From: Novosphingobium sp.
Lineage (GTDB): Bacteria; Pseudomonadota; Alphaproteobacteria; Sphingomonadales; Sphingomonadaceae
Assembly (NCBI GenBank): GCA_024236215.1
Contig: JACKKX010000001.1
Span: forward strand, 1 to 64,000
Direction of reading: 5' to 3'
Length of the DNA stretch: 64,000 nucleotides
Below the pieces are notes generated by a model that searched no databases, was not told the DNA's origin, and worked only from the letters and a program-made list of their open reading frames with translations. The stretch's first letter is position 1, and every line of letters starts with the position of its first letter. Both the position numbers and the translations under genes were made by a program. Positions 1 through 8,162 of this stretch are shown here, in pieces.

Positions 1-1
1 C

Positions 2-877
2 GCAGCCCAAATGGTGGCTTCGGGGAACTATCTATGGAATGCTGGAATCTTTCTGTTCACTGCGGAGACTTTGATCGCCGCTTGTCGTGACTATGCTCCC
101 GATGTTCTGCTGCCAGTCGAAGCCGCCGTTGCAGCTGCTTCATCCGACTTAGGCTTCACACGACTTGATGGTGAGTCCTGGTCGAAGGTGCCGAGCATCT
201 CGATTGACTACGCAGTCATGGAGCGGGCCCCGAACCTTGCGGTCATGCCCTACAGTGCGGGCTGGTCTGACCTTGGAGGATGGGATGCAGTGTGGCAAGA
301 AAGCGACTCAGATGTGGCAGGCAATGTTATCTCTCGCAATGCCACGGGAATAGACTGCTCCAATACTCTTCTGCGCTCTGAAAGCCCGCGGATGGAATTA
401 GTAGGCATTGGTCTTGAAGACATCATTGCAGTTGCAACCTCGGATGCCGTTCTCGTCGCTCACAAGTCTGAAGCCCAGCGGGTACGTGAGGCGGTTACTG
501 AGCTTCAGCGGCGCGGCGCTTCTCAGGCCACTTCATTTCCAGTCGATCGCCGCCCCTGGGGCTGGTTCGAAAGCCTCGTGGTGGGCAACCGGTTCCAAGT
601 TAAGCGCATCCATGTCTATCCTGACGCAGCGCTCAGTTTGCAGAGCCATCACCACCGCGCAGAGCACTGGATCGTAGTGGAGGGAACTGCTCGTGTCACC
701 ATTGATCAGTCGGTGCAACTGGTGAGCGAAAACCAGTCAGTCTATATTCCTCTGGGAGCAGTTCATCGCTTGGAGAACCCAGGCAAAGTCCCGTTGACCC
801 TGATCGAAGTGCAAACGGGCAGCTATCTAGGTGAGGACGACATCGTCAGGTATGAGGATCGCTACGCTCGCGGGTAA
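2..877 (+). CDS. manC: Mannose-1-phosphate guanylyltransferase / mannose-6-phosphate isomerase, C-terminal part (cut by window edge)
   Basis: The reading frame is open to the left edge, so only the last ~290 residues are visible. The first part holds the end of the nucleotidyltransferase domain (YLWNAGIFLF, then SIDYAVMERA and GWSDLGGWDA, typical of GDP-mannose pyrophosphorylases). The last ~110 residues form a type II phosphomannose isomerase cupin: RPWGWFE, the metal-binding run QSHHHRAEHW, and the family ending with GEDDIVRYEDRY. The bifunctional enzyme makes GDP-mannose from mannose-1-phosphate and interconverts fructose-6-phosphate and mannose-6-phosphate in the cytosol. Position beside wzy/wza/wzc-type genes suggests it supplies the sugar donor for the exopolysaccharide. 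Confidence 0.95.
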   Translation, partial: AAQMVASGNYLWNAGIFLFTAETLIAACRDYAPDVLLPVEAAVAAASSDLGFTRLDGESWSKVPSISIDYAVMERAPNLAVMPYSAGWSDLGGWDAVWQESDSDVAGNVISRNATGIDCSNTLLRSESPRMELVGIGLEDIIAVATSDAVLVAHKSEAQRVREAVTELQRRGASQATSFPVDRRPWGWFESLVVGNRFQVKRIHVYPDAALSLQSHHHRAEHWIVVEGTARVTIDQSVQLVSENQSVYIPLGAVHRLENPGKVPLTLIEVQTGSYLGEDDIVRYEDRYARG

Positions 878-899
878 CCCAGTGCAAATGTTCGCCAGC

Positions 900-1826
900 C
901 TAGGCCCATACATTGTGCTCGGCCATCTCCAAGTAGCGGCCCAGCACGTTCACCGATTTCCACCCGCCGGCTCGCATGATCGCCGCGGTGTCAAAGCCAG
1001 CGCATAGAAGGTCTTGAGCAGCCCCAACCCGCAGCGAATGACCACTAAATGCCGCCACATCCTCAGGGGGTAGGCCAGCCGCTGCAAGGGCTTCCTTGAT
1101 GATCAGCTTGACCTTGGTGGTACCAAGCGGACGGTTGATCGGCTTGCCTTGATAGATCCCGCAGAAGAGCGGCTCGATGCCCTCGCCGCGCCAGGCAAGC
1201 CACCTCCCCACTAGCTCGGCTGAACGCCTCGAACTAAACCCGATCCGGCCCATGCCAAAGGGATCGGCCTTACCGCGCCGGATAATCGCGCGCAGCGTTC
1301 CATCCCCCCTCAGTTCGATATCGTCGGTGCGCAGAGCGACAAGCTCCGAGCGCCGGGTCAACAAATCGTAGCCAAGCGAGATCATCGCCCGGTTGCGCAT
1401 CCCCCAGGGATCATCCGCCTGAGCTGCAATGCAGCGCTCTAGGTACTCGCGGGTCATGCCCTTGGCTTGCTTGGGACGATTGAGTTTGAGCCGCCGCACC
1501 CTCCTCAGCGTGATCGTGATATCTTCATCATGGGTCGGGTCAGGCAGCCGCAGCAGCCGGTGGACCTTGCGAATGGCGTATAGCCGGCGCCGAACACTCG
1601 AAGGGCAAAGCGCAGCAGCCTGGTGCTCAAGAAAGGCGCAGACAGTCGCAACATCGGCTGGCAGCGCTGACCGATCATTGCGCTGACACCAATCGATAAA
1701 TAGCCCTACATCGACGAGATAGGCCTTAAGGGTGGCCGGAGCGAAGGCCCCTTCAAGACGCTTGAATTCAGTGCGCCAGTCGTGCTTAATGACATCAGAT
1801 AGAACTTTATCGCTCATATGATGCAT
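900..1826 (-). CDS. Tyrosine recombinase (phage-type integrase)
   Basis: 308 aa with an N-terminal SAM-like core-binding domain (about residues 15-105) and a C-terminal catalytic domain. The catalytic set is visible: Arg in LLTRRSEL, Lys in IRRGKADPFG, the HxxR box as GHSLRVGAA, Trp of GGWKSVN in the second His/Trp position, and the nucleophile Tyr in LGRYLE. It looks intact. An ATG three codons in (MSDK, 1817) is an alternative start; neither start has a clear Shine-Dalgarno sequence. It starts only 10 bp from a divergent XRE-type gene. No att sites or other phage genes are seen, so it is probably a stand-alone or remnant integration module between manC and the rest of the EPS locus. Confidence 0.9.
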   Translation of the reverse strand: MHHMSDKVLSDVIKHDWRTEFKRLEGAFAPATLKAYLVDVGLFIDWCQRNDRSALPADVATVCAFLEHQAAALCPSSVRRRLYAIRKVHRLLRLPDPTHDEDITITLRRVRRLKLNRPKQAKGMTREYLERCIAAQADDPWGMRNRAMISLGYDLLTRRSELVALRTDDIELRGDGTLRAIIRRGKADPFGMGRIGFSSRRSAELVGRWLAWRGEGIEPLFCGIYQGKPINRPLGTTKVKLIIKEALAAAGLPPEDVAAFSGHSLRVGAAQDLLCAGFDTAAIMRAGGWKSVNVLGRYLEMAEHNVWA

Positions 1827-1836
1827 TTTATATCAA

Positions 1837-2088
1837 ATGACAGCCTCGTCAACATTGACCGCAGTGCAAATCAGGATGGCCCGCAATGCCTTGCGCTGGT
1901 CTGTGCGCGAGCTTGCTGAAAGATCAGCGGTAAGCACTAGCACCATCAACCGAGCAGAAACGGATGAAAGCACTGGCTCGATAACTCGGGCAAACCTTGC
2001 TGCTTTACGAAGCACCCTCGAAGCCGCCGGCATCGAGTTCATCGGCTCACCCGATGATGCCCCGGGCATTCGGATCCATCGCCGCTAG
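1837..2088 (+). CDS. Small XRE-family HTH transcriptional regulator
   Basis: 83 aa. Residues about 8-70 give a single Cro/C1-type helix-turn-helix (QIRMARNALRWSVRELAER, then SAVSTSTINRAE) followed by the EAAGIEFI element common to small alphaproteobacterial XRE proteins. Start is the first ATG; an internal start near LTAVQIR would also fit and would leave room for a leader. The divergent recombinase gene begins 10 bp away, so one regulator binding here would affect both transcripts. Likely role: control of the recombinase and itself (inference from layout). Confidence 0.8.
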   Translation: MTASSTLTAVQIRMARNALRWSVRELAERSAVSTSTINRAETDESTGSITRANLAALRSTLEAAGIEFIGSPDDAPGIRIHRR

Positions 2089-2121
2089 GGCTGCCCCATC
2101 CGCCTGAAGCTGCCCGCCAGG

Positions 2122-2499
2122 TCAGGGCGCGCTCTGGCGGGCTCCCCTGCCCCAGATCCAGCGCAGACCTCCGCAAAAGCCCAGCACCGCCGCGATCGCG
2201 AGACAATCCGCGATCCAGTCCTTCACATCCGCATCGCGGTGCAGCGCCGGGATCATCTGCAGGATTTCGATCAGTCCGCCGATCGCTGCGAGGGTAAGGA
2301 ACAGGACCGACAGCCGCTGGCGGGGAAAAGCCAGCCAGGCGAGCAGGCTGAGCACGGCAAAGGCCGCCATGTGCTGGACCTTGTCATTGACGCCCAGCGC
2401 CGCAAACGGCGGGCGCGGCACCAGCGCCATGACCAGAGTCAGGCTTAGGGCCAGCCAGAACAGGACGGCAAGCGTCCGCAGCAAGGTCGCTGACTTCAC
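2122..2499 (-). CDS. VanZ-like integral membrane protein
   Basis: 125 aa with four hydrophobic segments (about residues 8-28, 42-60, 65-85, 98-115), the usual VanZ-like length and layout. The VNDKVQHMAAFAVLSLLAW stretch carrying the conserved D-K-x-x-H and the later DADVKDWIAD are typical of the family. GTG start with GGGAG five bases upstream. VanZ-like proteins recur in sphingomonad polysaccharide loci, but their biochemical role there is not established. Transcribed toward the recombinase. Confidence 0.8.
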   Translation of the reverse strand: MKSATLLRTLAVLFWLALSLTLVMALVPRPPFAALGVNDKVQHMAAFAVLSLLAWLAFPRQRLSVLFLTLAAIGGLIEILQMIPALHRDADVKDWIADCLAIAAVLGFCGGLRWIWGRGARQSAP

Positions 2500-2878
2500 A
2501 AAAACTCCCGGAGATGCCGAAGTGCGCGGCGCAGCGCGCTATCTCCGCAGGTATTGGATGATGCTCGCGCTGCTGGCAATGCCGCCCGGCACCCTGCTCG
2601 GATCAATCGCACTGCGCGCCGGCCCGGCTGCCGAGCACTTGCTCCCGGGGCAGCACCCCAAAGCGGGCAAATTTGACGGCAAAACCCTGCCCAAAGGCCA
2701 AGATTCCCCGCATCTCCCCGCAATTCCCCGGACGTTTATCAAAGTGCCGATAACGCCACGTGGATCTTCCAAAATGGCTCGTCCGAGCAGCGGTCGTCGC
2801 CCACCAGACAGCCCACTTGGCGATCACGAAAAAGGGCGCCAAAGGCGCCCTTCTCTCATCGCTGCCTGGCAATGCCAA
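2500..2878. other. Intergenic stretch without a convincing gene
   Basis: 379 bp between the VanZ-like gene and the first small exported-protein gene. Short open frames on both strands have no recognisable domain or start signal. The only clear element is the hairpin terminator at 2829-2852. The upstream signals for the VanZ-like gene presumably lie here, but no strong promoter could be picked out. Confidence 0.5.
2829..2852 (-). terminator. Rho-independent terminator of the small exported-protein gene
   Basis: Perfect inverted repeat AAGGGCGCC / GGCGCCCTT with a 3-nt loop. Read on the minus strand it is followed by a run of five T. It lies 27 bp after the stop of the gene at 2879-3097. Confidence 0.85.
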
Positions 2879-3097
2879 TCAGGGGCTGGTCGAACCGCCA
2901 GCTGCGATGCCAGCGAAAATCGCGCCGATGGCGAACACAACGCCGATAACGGTTCCATTACCGCCACCCTTCTTGACAACTCCTGCCGGTGCACCCGAGG
3001 TGCTGTCATCAAGCGTGACCTTGGCCATTGCACCGGTTCCACCGGCAACCAAAGCGCAAGCGGCCATCGAGGCGAATACTGCTTTACGAATCTGCAT
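2879..3097 (-). CDS. Small exported hydrophobic protein A, EPS-locus associated
   Basis: 72 aa. Signal peptide (MQIRKAVFASMAACALVAGG, cleavage near AMAK), a short polar Gly/Ser/Lys linker (SGAPAGVVKKGGGNG), and a C-terminal hydrophobic segment (VIGVVFAIGAIFAGIAAGG) ending in STSP. AGGAG sits 8 bp upstream of the chosen ATG and a strong terminator follows, so this is a real monocistronic gene although the frame stays open further upstream. It matches the layout of the second small protein at 9594-9809 on the other side of wzy-wza-wzc. Function unknown; a small inner-membrane or periplasmic partner of the EPS machinery is a guess from position. Confidence 0.8.
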   Translation of the reverse strand: MQIRKAVFASMAACALVAGGTGAMAKVTLDDSTSGAPAGVVKKGGGNGTVIGVVFAIGAIFAGIAAGGSTSP

Positions 3098-3655
3098 TGT
3101 GATGACTCCTGATCTCGAAAAAAGCCCTAATGCATTTCGTCGAACGAGGCAAGCCCCTGAAACGCAAGTCTTCGCATCATTGGTGCCGTGGTGATGAGTC
3201 GAGCATACCACGCAGCATGGAGGCTCCAACTCTCCCCGGTCTGTTCGGGAAGCGCCTCCATATTCAGAGGTCTTGTCGGTCATGACCAGAAGACACACTT
3301 GCTTTGCCCGATAACGATGCATTGCTGCTGAGACGGTCAAGCACGATTGCAGGTAAATTGTTCTTCCAGAGTGTGGCTGGGCTTCACTGCTTAGCCGGAG
3401 TGGGATCGGGCCCGCCTTATGCCATTCGCTGTTGGTAGCGGACTGTCCTGGCACGGTGCTCTCTTGCAACCGCCAGCTATCCGGCTATTCATCTGCCCAC
3501 GGTCGATCTAGCCCCAAGTCTGCGCAGCGGCGCACAGCCGCTGGTCCGAATTGTGCTATTCTGCCCGCCGCAGCCGTGCCCATAGGCTGCCGTGCCCCCA
3601 GATGCTGACGAGAGACAGAGACTTGTTCAAGCGAACCAGACAGGAGCGGCCATCA
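3098..3655. other. Promoter-bearing intergenic region before the EPS polymerase gene
   Basis: About 560 bp between the divergent small-protein gene and the polymerase gene. It should contain both promoters, but no unambiguous -35/-10 pair could be assigned by eye. An open frame crosses it on the minus strand (to 3469) as an upstream extension of the small protein; its sequence is not protein-like. Confidence 0.4.
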
Positions 3656-5074
3656 TTGGCGGCCATGATGCGAGCGGCGAATGGCCAGCAGCGCGCATGG
3701 ATTGCGCTTGTTGGCTTGCTCATAGTGATCTTTCTCACCGGGGGCGGATCGCGTGCGGACATTTCGTCCCTGCCGCTGCTGCGTGGTCTCGCAGCCCTCG
3801 CTCTTTGGTATGGCCTGTGGGGCTTCACCAAGTCGGATCTGCGAAGCCACAGCTCGGCCCTGGGTCTTGCGGGCCTAACTGTCTTGCTGGTTGTCAGTCA
3901 CATTACGCCACTCCCACCATCGGTTTGGCAGGCCCTGCCCGAGCGCGATCTGATTGTGCAAATCGATACTGCCGCTGGGCTTGGAGATATCTGGCGCCCC
4001 TTGTCGATGGACCCCGTCGGTACAGTGAATGCTCTTCACGCTCTGATCGTACCTTGCGCCGTGATGATCTTGTGCACCAGGCTGTCTGACGATCAGCTCG
4101 ACCGATTGCCTGGCCTGCTGCTTGTTCTCGCCGGAGCAAGCGCCATCATTGCGGTGCTGCAGGGGCTGGGCGATCCCAACGGCCCGCTCTACCTCTATCA
4201 AGTCACCAATAACGGCGTTCCGGTTGGACTGTTCGCTAACCGCAATCACCAGGCTGTCCTGATGGCGATTATCCTGCCACTTCTCGCCGCTTGGCATGCT
4301 CTGGCCGACCCACCGTCCAGGGGGACACGCAAGTATCTCTCGATCGGAATTGCCCTTTTCATCATCCCGCTCGTCTTGGTGACTGGATCGCGGGCCGGGC
4401 TGCTGACAACCGTAATAGCGGCAATCAGCGTAGTCCTGCTGGTTCAGCGCAAGACTTCAACCGGTCCTTCTGCATCTAGCCGGCAACTCATCCGCCGATC
4501 GCGCAGCGTTTATGTCCCTTCGCAAGCCCTGATCCTGGCCGTTGCAGTGTTGCTCGTCACAGTTCTTGCAGCAACTGTGATCGCCGGCCGTGACGAAGCA
4601 ATTGATCGATTGATCAATCGCGACACCGCTGATGAGATGCGCCTGCTCATTTTGCCGACCATGAAGGAATTGCTCGCTACGCATTGGCTGCTCGGAACTG
4701 GCTTCGGCTCCTTCGAGGCCGTCTACAAAGTGCATGAGCCGGATTCGCTTCTGTTTCCGACATATATGAATCATGCGCACAACGATTGGCTGGAACTGAT
4801 CCTGAACGGCGGTGTGCCGGCCGGTGGGCTTGTGGTCGTGCTGGCAGCAATGCTGCTCCGCCGCGCCGTTCAGGTGTTCAAACGGGATTGTGCCGAGACT
4901 GCCCATGCAGTGGCCCTCGCCCGCCTGGGCATGATCGTGATAGGGCTGCTCTTGATTGCTTCAATCGGCGACTATCCCTTGCGAACGCCGATTATGGCAT
5001 CGATCTTCGCGATCGCTTTGATCCTGGTGCTCCGCAAGGCCAGGCAGCCGCTGCCAGATCATGCGACGAGTTGA
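3656..5074 (+). CDS. O-antigen ligase / Wzy-type polysaccharide polymerase
   Basis: About 472 aa, with 11-12 hydrophobic segments. The Wzy_C/O-antigen ligase core is present: GLFANRNHQAVLM (conserved NRNH), then VTGSRAGLL, and in the last large periplasmic loop NHAHNDWLELILNGG (conserved H and DW). The protein acts in the inner membrane, joining lipid-linked repeat units into polymer, or ligating polymer to an acceptor. The start is uncertain: ATGs at 3551 and 3602 lack ribosome sites, whereas TTG at 3656 has AGGAG at a 9-nt spacing and ATG at 3665 lies just after it. It heads the wzy-wza-wzc series. Confidence 0.85.
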   Translation: MAAMMRAANGQQRAWIALVGLLIVIFLTGGGSRADISSLPLLRGLAALALWYGLWGFTKSDLRSHSSALGLAGLTVLLVVSHITPLPPSVWQALPERDLIVQIDTAAGLGDIWRPLSMDPVGTVNALHALIVPCAVMILCTRLSDDQLDRLPGLLLVLAGASAIIAVLQGLGDPNGPLYLYQVTNNGVPVGLFANRNHQAVLMAIILPLLAAWHALADPPSRGTRKYLSIGIALFIIPLVLVTGSRAGLLTTVIAAISVVLLVQRKTSTGPSASSRQLIRRSRSVYVPSQALILAVAVLLVTVLAATVIAGRDEAIDRLINRDTADEMRLLILPTMKELLATHWLLGTGFGSFEAVYKVHEPDSLLFPTYMNHAHNDWLELILNGGVPAGGLVVVLAAMLLRRAVQVFKRDCAETAHAVALARLGMIVIGLLLIASIGDYPLRTPIMASIFAIALILVLRKARQPLPDHATS

Positions 5075-5155
5075 TACATCATGCAGCGTTGCCCTTTGGC
5101 GCATCAGCGCCTAACGCTCCGATCTTAAATCCATTTACGGTTTGCCGAGACTGTC

Positions 5156-5893
5156 ATGACCCGATCCGCTACCATACACTTGTCGCTTGCGATTGCCGCG
5201 GCCATCAGCCTTTCTGGCTGCGCCCACAAGATGGAATTGGGCGGCGACCCACAGCTCAGGGTCCTCGACACGACCGAGCTGCCCACACCGGGACGCTCCG
5301 ACTACTCCCAGTCCACCCGCCCCTACTTCGTTGGCCCCTATGACCGCCTGACGATCGACGTCTTCGGGATCGAGGAATTGTCGAAGCGCGAAGTCCAGGT
5401 TGACGGGGCTGGCCGGATTTCCTTCCCATTGATCGGGGTCGTCGATGTCAACGGGAAGACCCCGGGCGAGATCGAGAGTGAGATAGCAAGAAAACTCGCC
5501 GGGGCCTATGTTCGCAACCCGCAGGTTTCAGTGAACGTAAAGGATATGGTAAGCCGTGTCGTGACGGTGGGGGGTGAGGTGCGCATGCCTGGCCAGTATC
5601 CGGTGGTTGGCCGCATGACCCTGATGACATCAATTGCCAGGGCGCAGGGCACGACAGAGTTCTCGAATCTCAAAGAAGTCGTTGTGTTCCGAACCGTCGA
5701 CGGTCAGCGCTACGCCGCACTTTACAACCTCGATGCGATCCGCAGCGGGCAATATGGTGACCCGGAAATCTACGCCAACGACATTATCATGGTTGGCGAT
5801 TCAGGTTCGCGTCGTCTGTTCAAGGACGTAATGTCGGCCATTCCGGCATTCCTGACCCCGCTTGTCATTGCTGTTGATCGCCTAAGCAACTGA
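5156..5893 (+). CDS. wza: Polysaccharide export outer-membrane lipoprotein (Wza/OPX family)
   Basis: 245 aa. Lipoprotein signal with lipobox LSGC (Cys about residue 22), then the Poly_export domain (YFVGPYDRLTIDVFGIEEL ... DGAGRISFPLIGVV, residues ~60-145) and one SLBB domain beginning VTVGGEVRMPGQYPV. The C-terminus has a short amphipathic/hydrophobic segment (AFLTPLVIAVDRL). At this length it is a short OPX protein with one SLBB domain, smaller than E. coli Wza. Known role of the family: the outer-membrane/periplasmic conduit for EPS, working with the co-polymerase encoded next. Confidence 0.93.
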   Translation: MTRSATIHLSLAIAAAISLSGCAHKMELGGDPQLRVLDTTELPTPGRSDYSQSTRPYFVGPYDRLTIDVFGIEELSKREVQVDGAGRISFPLIGVVDVNGKTPGEIESEIARKLAGAYVRNPQVSVNVKDMVSRVVTVGGEVRMPGQYPVVGRMTLMTSIARAQGTTEFSNLKEVVVFRTVDGQRYAALYNLDAIRSGQYGDPEIYANDIIMVGDSGSRRLFKDVMSAIPAFLTPLVIAVDRLSN

Positions 5894-5919
5894 TCCCGGC
5901 CCATCTGGAATTTCATGAC

Positions 5920-8160
5920 ATGACCAATATCGCCCAACCGCCGGTTCAGTCCGCAGCTGTTCAGTCGACACCCGCTCAGCGCAGCCCCCAATTCGTCGAC
6001 GAAGACGGCTTCAACTTCATGCCGTTCCTGATCCAGATCTGGCAAGCCGTGCTGCGGTGGAAGATTGTGTTGGGCGGTATCGTCATCGGCTGCCTGATCA
6101 TCGCGCTTATCGTCACTCTGCTGTCGGCACCTCTGTTCACCTCGCGCACCCGGATCGAGGTCAGCCGGGAGCAGAAGAACGTCACCAATGTCCAGGGCCT
6201 CGAAGCCCAGGATCCGAGCCGGGATCTCGAGTTCTACGCGACCCAGTATGCCCTGCTCGAAGCGGAATCGCTGGCGATCCGGGTCGTGCGCAAGCTGAAG
6301 CTCGCCGAAACCGATGACTTTTTCGAAGCGCATGGGGCAAAGCCGTCCGAAACTCTGGAAGGCCTGCGCGATCCCGCCGAACGTCGCCGGGTGCTGGCCA
6401 AGCGAGAAAAGCAGGCCTCCAAACTTCTGCTGGCCAATGTCACCATCAGCCCGATCCGCAATTCCAAACTGATCGATGTCAAGTACACCAGTCGATCGCC
6501 GGAACTCTCCGCCAGGATCGCCAATACCTGGGTCATCGAATTCATCGGCGCGACGATGGACCGGCAGTTTGCCTCGACCGCCGATGCCCGGCAATTTCTC
6601 GAAACCCGACTGGCCGAGCTGCGTCAGAAGGTGGAGCAATCAGAGCGTGCGCTTGCCGAATATGCGACTGCCAATGGCATTGTCACGCTGGATACTGTCC
6701 GGGACGCAGACGGACGAACCACAACCCAGCGCACGCTCGCGACTGTCGACCTTGAGGCCATGAACAGCGGCCTTGCCAAGGCAAAGGCAGATCGCATTCA
6801 GGCCGAAAGCCGGCTCAAGTCCTCCAATACCGACAATTCGCCGGAACTGCTGACCAATCCTGCGGTGACAACCATGCGGGCTCGCCGCGCGGAACTCTCG
6901 GCTGAATATGCCCGGCTCATGGTCCAGTTCGAGCCTGGTTATCCGGCCGCCATGGCTGTCAAGCAGCAGATCGATGCCATTGATGCGGCAATTGCTCGCG
7001 AGACCGCCCGCGTCCGGTCCAGTCGCCAGCAGGAGTATAATGAAGCGCTTGCCCGCGAGCGGGAGTTCCAAACCAAGGTCGATGGCCTGAAGCTCCAGTC
7101 CGACAAGCAGCGACAGGCCTTCATCCAGTACAATATCTATCAGCGCGAGGTCGACACGAACCGCCAGCTCTATGACGCGCTGCTCCAGCGCTACAAGGAA
7201 ATCGGCGTCGCCGGTACGGTTGGTGCAAGCAATATTGCTGTGGTCGATGTGGCGGAAGTGCCCAGCGCTCCCTCGGCACCCAGCATGCCGCTCAATCTCG
7301 CGCTTGGTTTGCTGGCCGGCCTTGGCCTTGCGGCCTTGACCGTGCTGGGCCTTGAGCAAATTGACGAGGGTATTCGCAATCCAGACGATGTGCGCAATCA
7401 TTTGAAGTTGCCGCTGCTCGGCAACGTTCCATTGTCCGAGGCCGCGCCCCTCGAAGAAATCCGCGACCCCAAGTCCGGACTGTCAGAGGCCTACTTTTCA
7501 ATCCACTCGACTCTGGCATTTGCCACCAGCCACGGCCTTCCTCGCTCACTTGCCGTTACCAGCACCCAACCCGGCGAAGGCAAGTCGACGACTTCCTTTG
7601 CTCTGGCCGAAATCATCGGTCGGACCGGCAAGAACGTGCTGTTGATCGACGGCGACTTGCGGTCGCCCTCGATCCACTCGATGGCTGGGGTCAGTAACGC
7701 TACCGGCTTTTCGAACCTGTTGGCAGGCGATGCCCTCGGCGAGCAGCATCTCCACAAGCTTGACAAGCGCGGTCTTACGGTGATGGGAACCGGCCCGATC
7801 CCCCCTGCCCCAGCCGAGCTGCTGAGCAGCAACCGGTTCACCGAAGTGATCTCGGAATTGCTGGAGCGCTATGATCACATCGTGATCGACGCCCCGCCGG
7901 TCCTTGGTCTTGCCGACGCCCCGCTTCTGGGCAAGGCAACCGAAGGTGTGATCTTCGTGGCTGAAGCCGAACGCACTTCGCGCCGGGCGATCAACAATGC
8001 GCTGCGCCGTCTGCGCGAACTCGGCGATCACCTGTTCGGTGTCGTCATTACCAAGATCGACTTCACCAAGCACAATTACGGCTACGGCTACGGCTACGGC
8101 TATGGCTACGGCTATGGGTCACGCTATGGCGAGGCCGCCGAGAACAAGCAGGACGCCTGA
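5920..8160 (+). CDS. wzc: Polysaccharide co-polymerase with tyrosine autokinase domain (Wzc/BY-kinase)
   Basis: 746 aa. Wzz domain with TM1 near residues 47-70, a long periplasmic coiled-coil region (~190-410), TM2 near 450-470, then a cytoplasmic BY-kinase: Walker A STQPGEGKSTT (~548), Walker A' LLIDGDLRSPS, Walker B HIVIDAPPVLGLAD. The C-terminal tyrosine tail is an almost pure Tyr-Gly repeat (~residues 719-737). BY-kinases control chain length and export by cycles of autophosphorylation on this tail. It follows wza by 26 bp and is coupled to the next gene (2-bp gap), so it is surely part of the EPS operon. Confidence 0.95.
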   Translation: MTNIAQPPVQSAAVQSTPAQRSPQFVDEDGFNFMPFLIQIWQAVLRWKIVLGGIVIGCLIIALIVTLLSAPLFTSRTRIEVSREQKNVTNVQGLEAQDPSRDLEFYATQYALLEAESLAIRVVRKLKLAETDDFFEAHGAKPSETLEGLRDPAERRRVLAKREKQASKLLLANVTISPIRNSKLIDVKYTSRSPELSARIANTWVIEFIGATMDRQFASTADARQFLETRLAELRQKVEQSERALAEYATANGIVTLDTVRDADGRTTTQRTLATVDLEAMNSGLAKAKADRIQAESRLKSSNTDNSPELLTNPAVTTMRARRAELSAEYARLMVQFEPGYPAAMAVKQQIDAIDAAIARETARVRSSRQQEYNEALAREREFQTKVDGLKLQSDKQRQAFIQYNIYQREVDTNRQLYDALLQRYKEIGVAGTVGASNIAVVDVAEVPSAPSAPSMPLNLALGLLAGLGLAALTVLGLEQIDEGIRNPDDVRNHLKLPLLGNVPLSEAAPLEEIRDPKSGLSEAYFSIHSTLAFATSHGLPRSLAVTSTQPGEGKSTTSFALAEIIGRTGKNVLLIDGDLRSPSIHSMAGVSNATGFSNLLAGDALGEQHLHKLDKRGLTVMGTGPIPPAPAELLSSNRFTEVISELLERYDHIVIDAPPVLGLADAPLLGKATEGVIFVAEAERTSRRAINNALRRLRELGDHLFGVVITKIDFTKHNYGYGYGYGYGYGYGSRYGEAAENKQDA
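8077..8118 (+). repeat. Hexanucleotide repeat coding the Tyr-Gly tail of Wzc
   Basis: Seven tandem 6-bp units: four TACGGC, then TATGGC, TACGGC, TATGGG. Each codes Tyr-Gly, so slippage by whole units changes the number of phosphorylatable tyrosines without shifting the frame. The first four units are identical at DNA level, which favours slipped-strand change. Confidence 0.9.
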
Positions 8161-8162
8161 CA

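Noticed and set aside
900-2088. Recombinase plus XRE gene as a prophage edge
   Set aside because: No structural, replication or lysis genes and no att repeats were found on either side within the window.
8077-8118. Short tandem repeat considered as a CRISPR-like array
   Set aside because: Units are 6 bp with no spacers and lie in frame within the wzc coding sequence.
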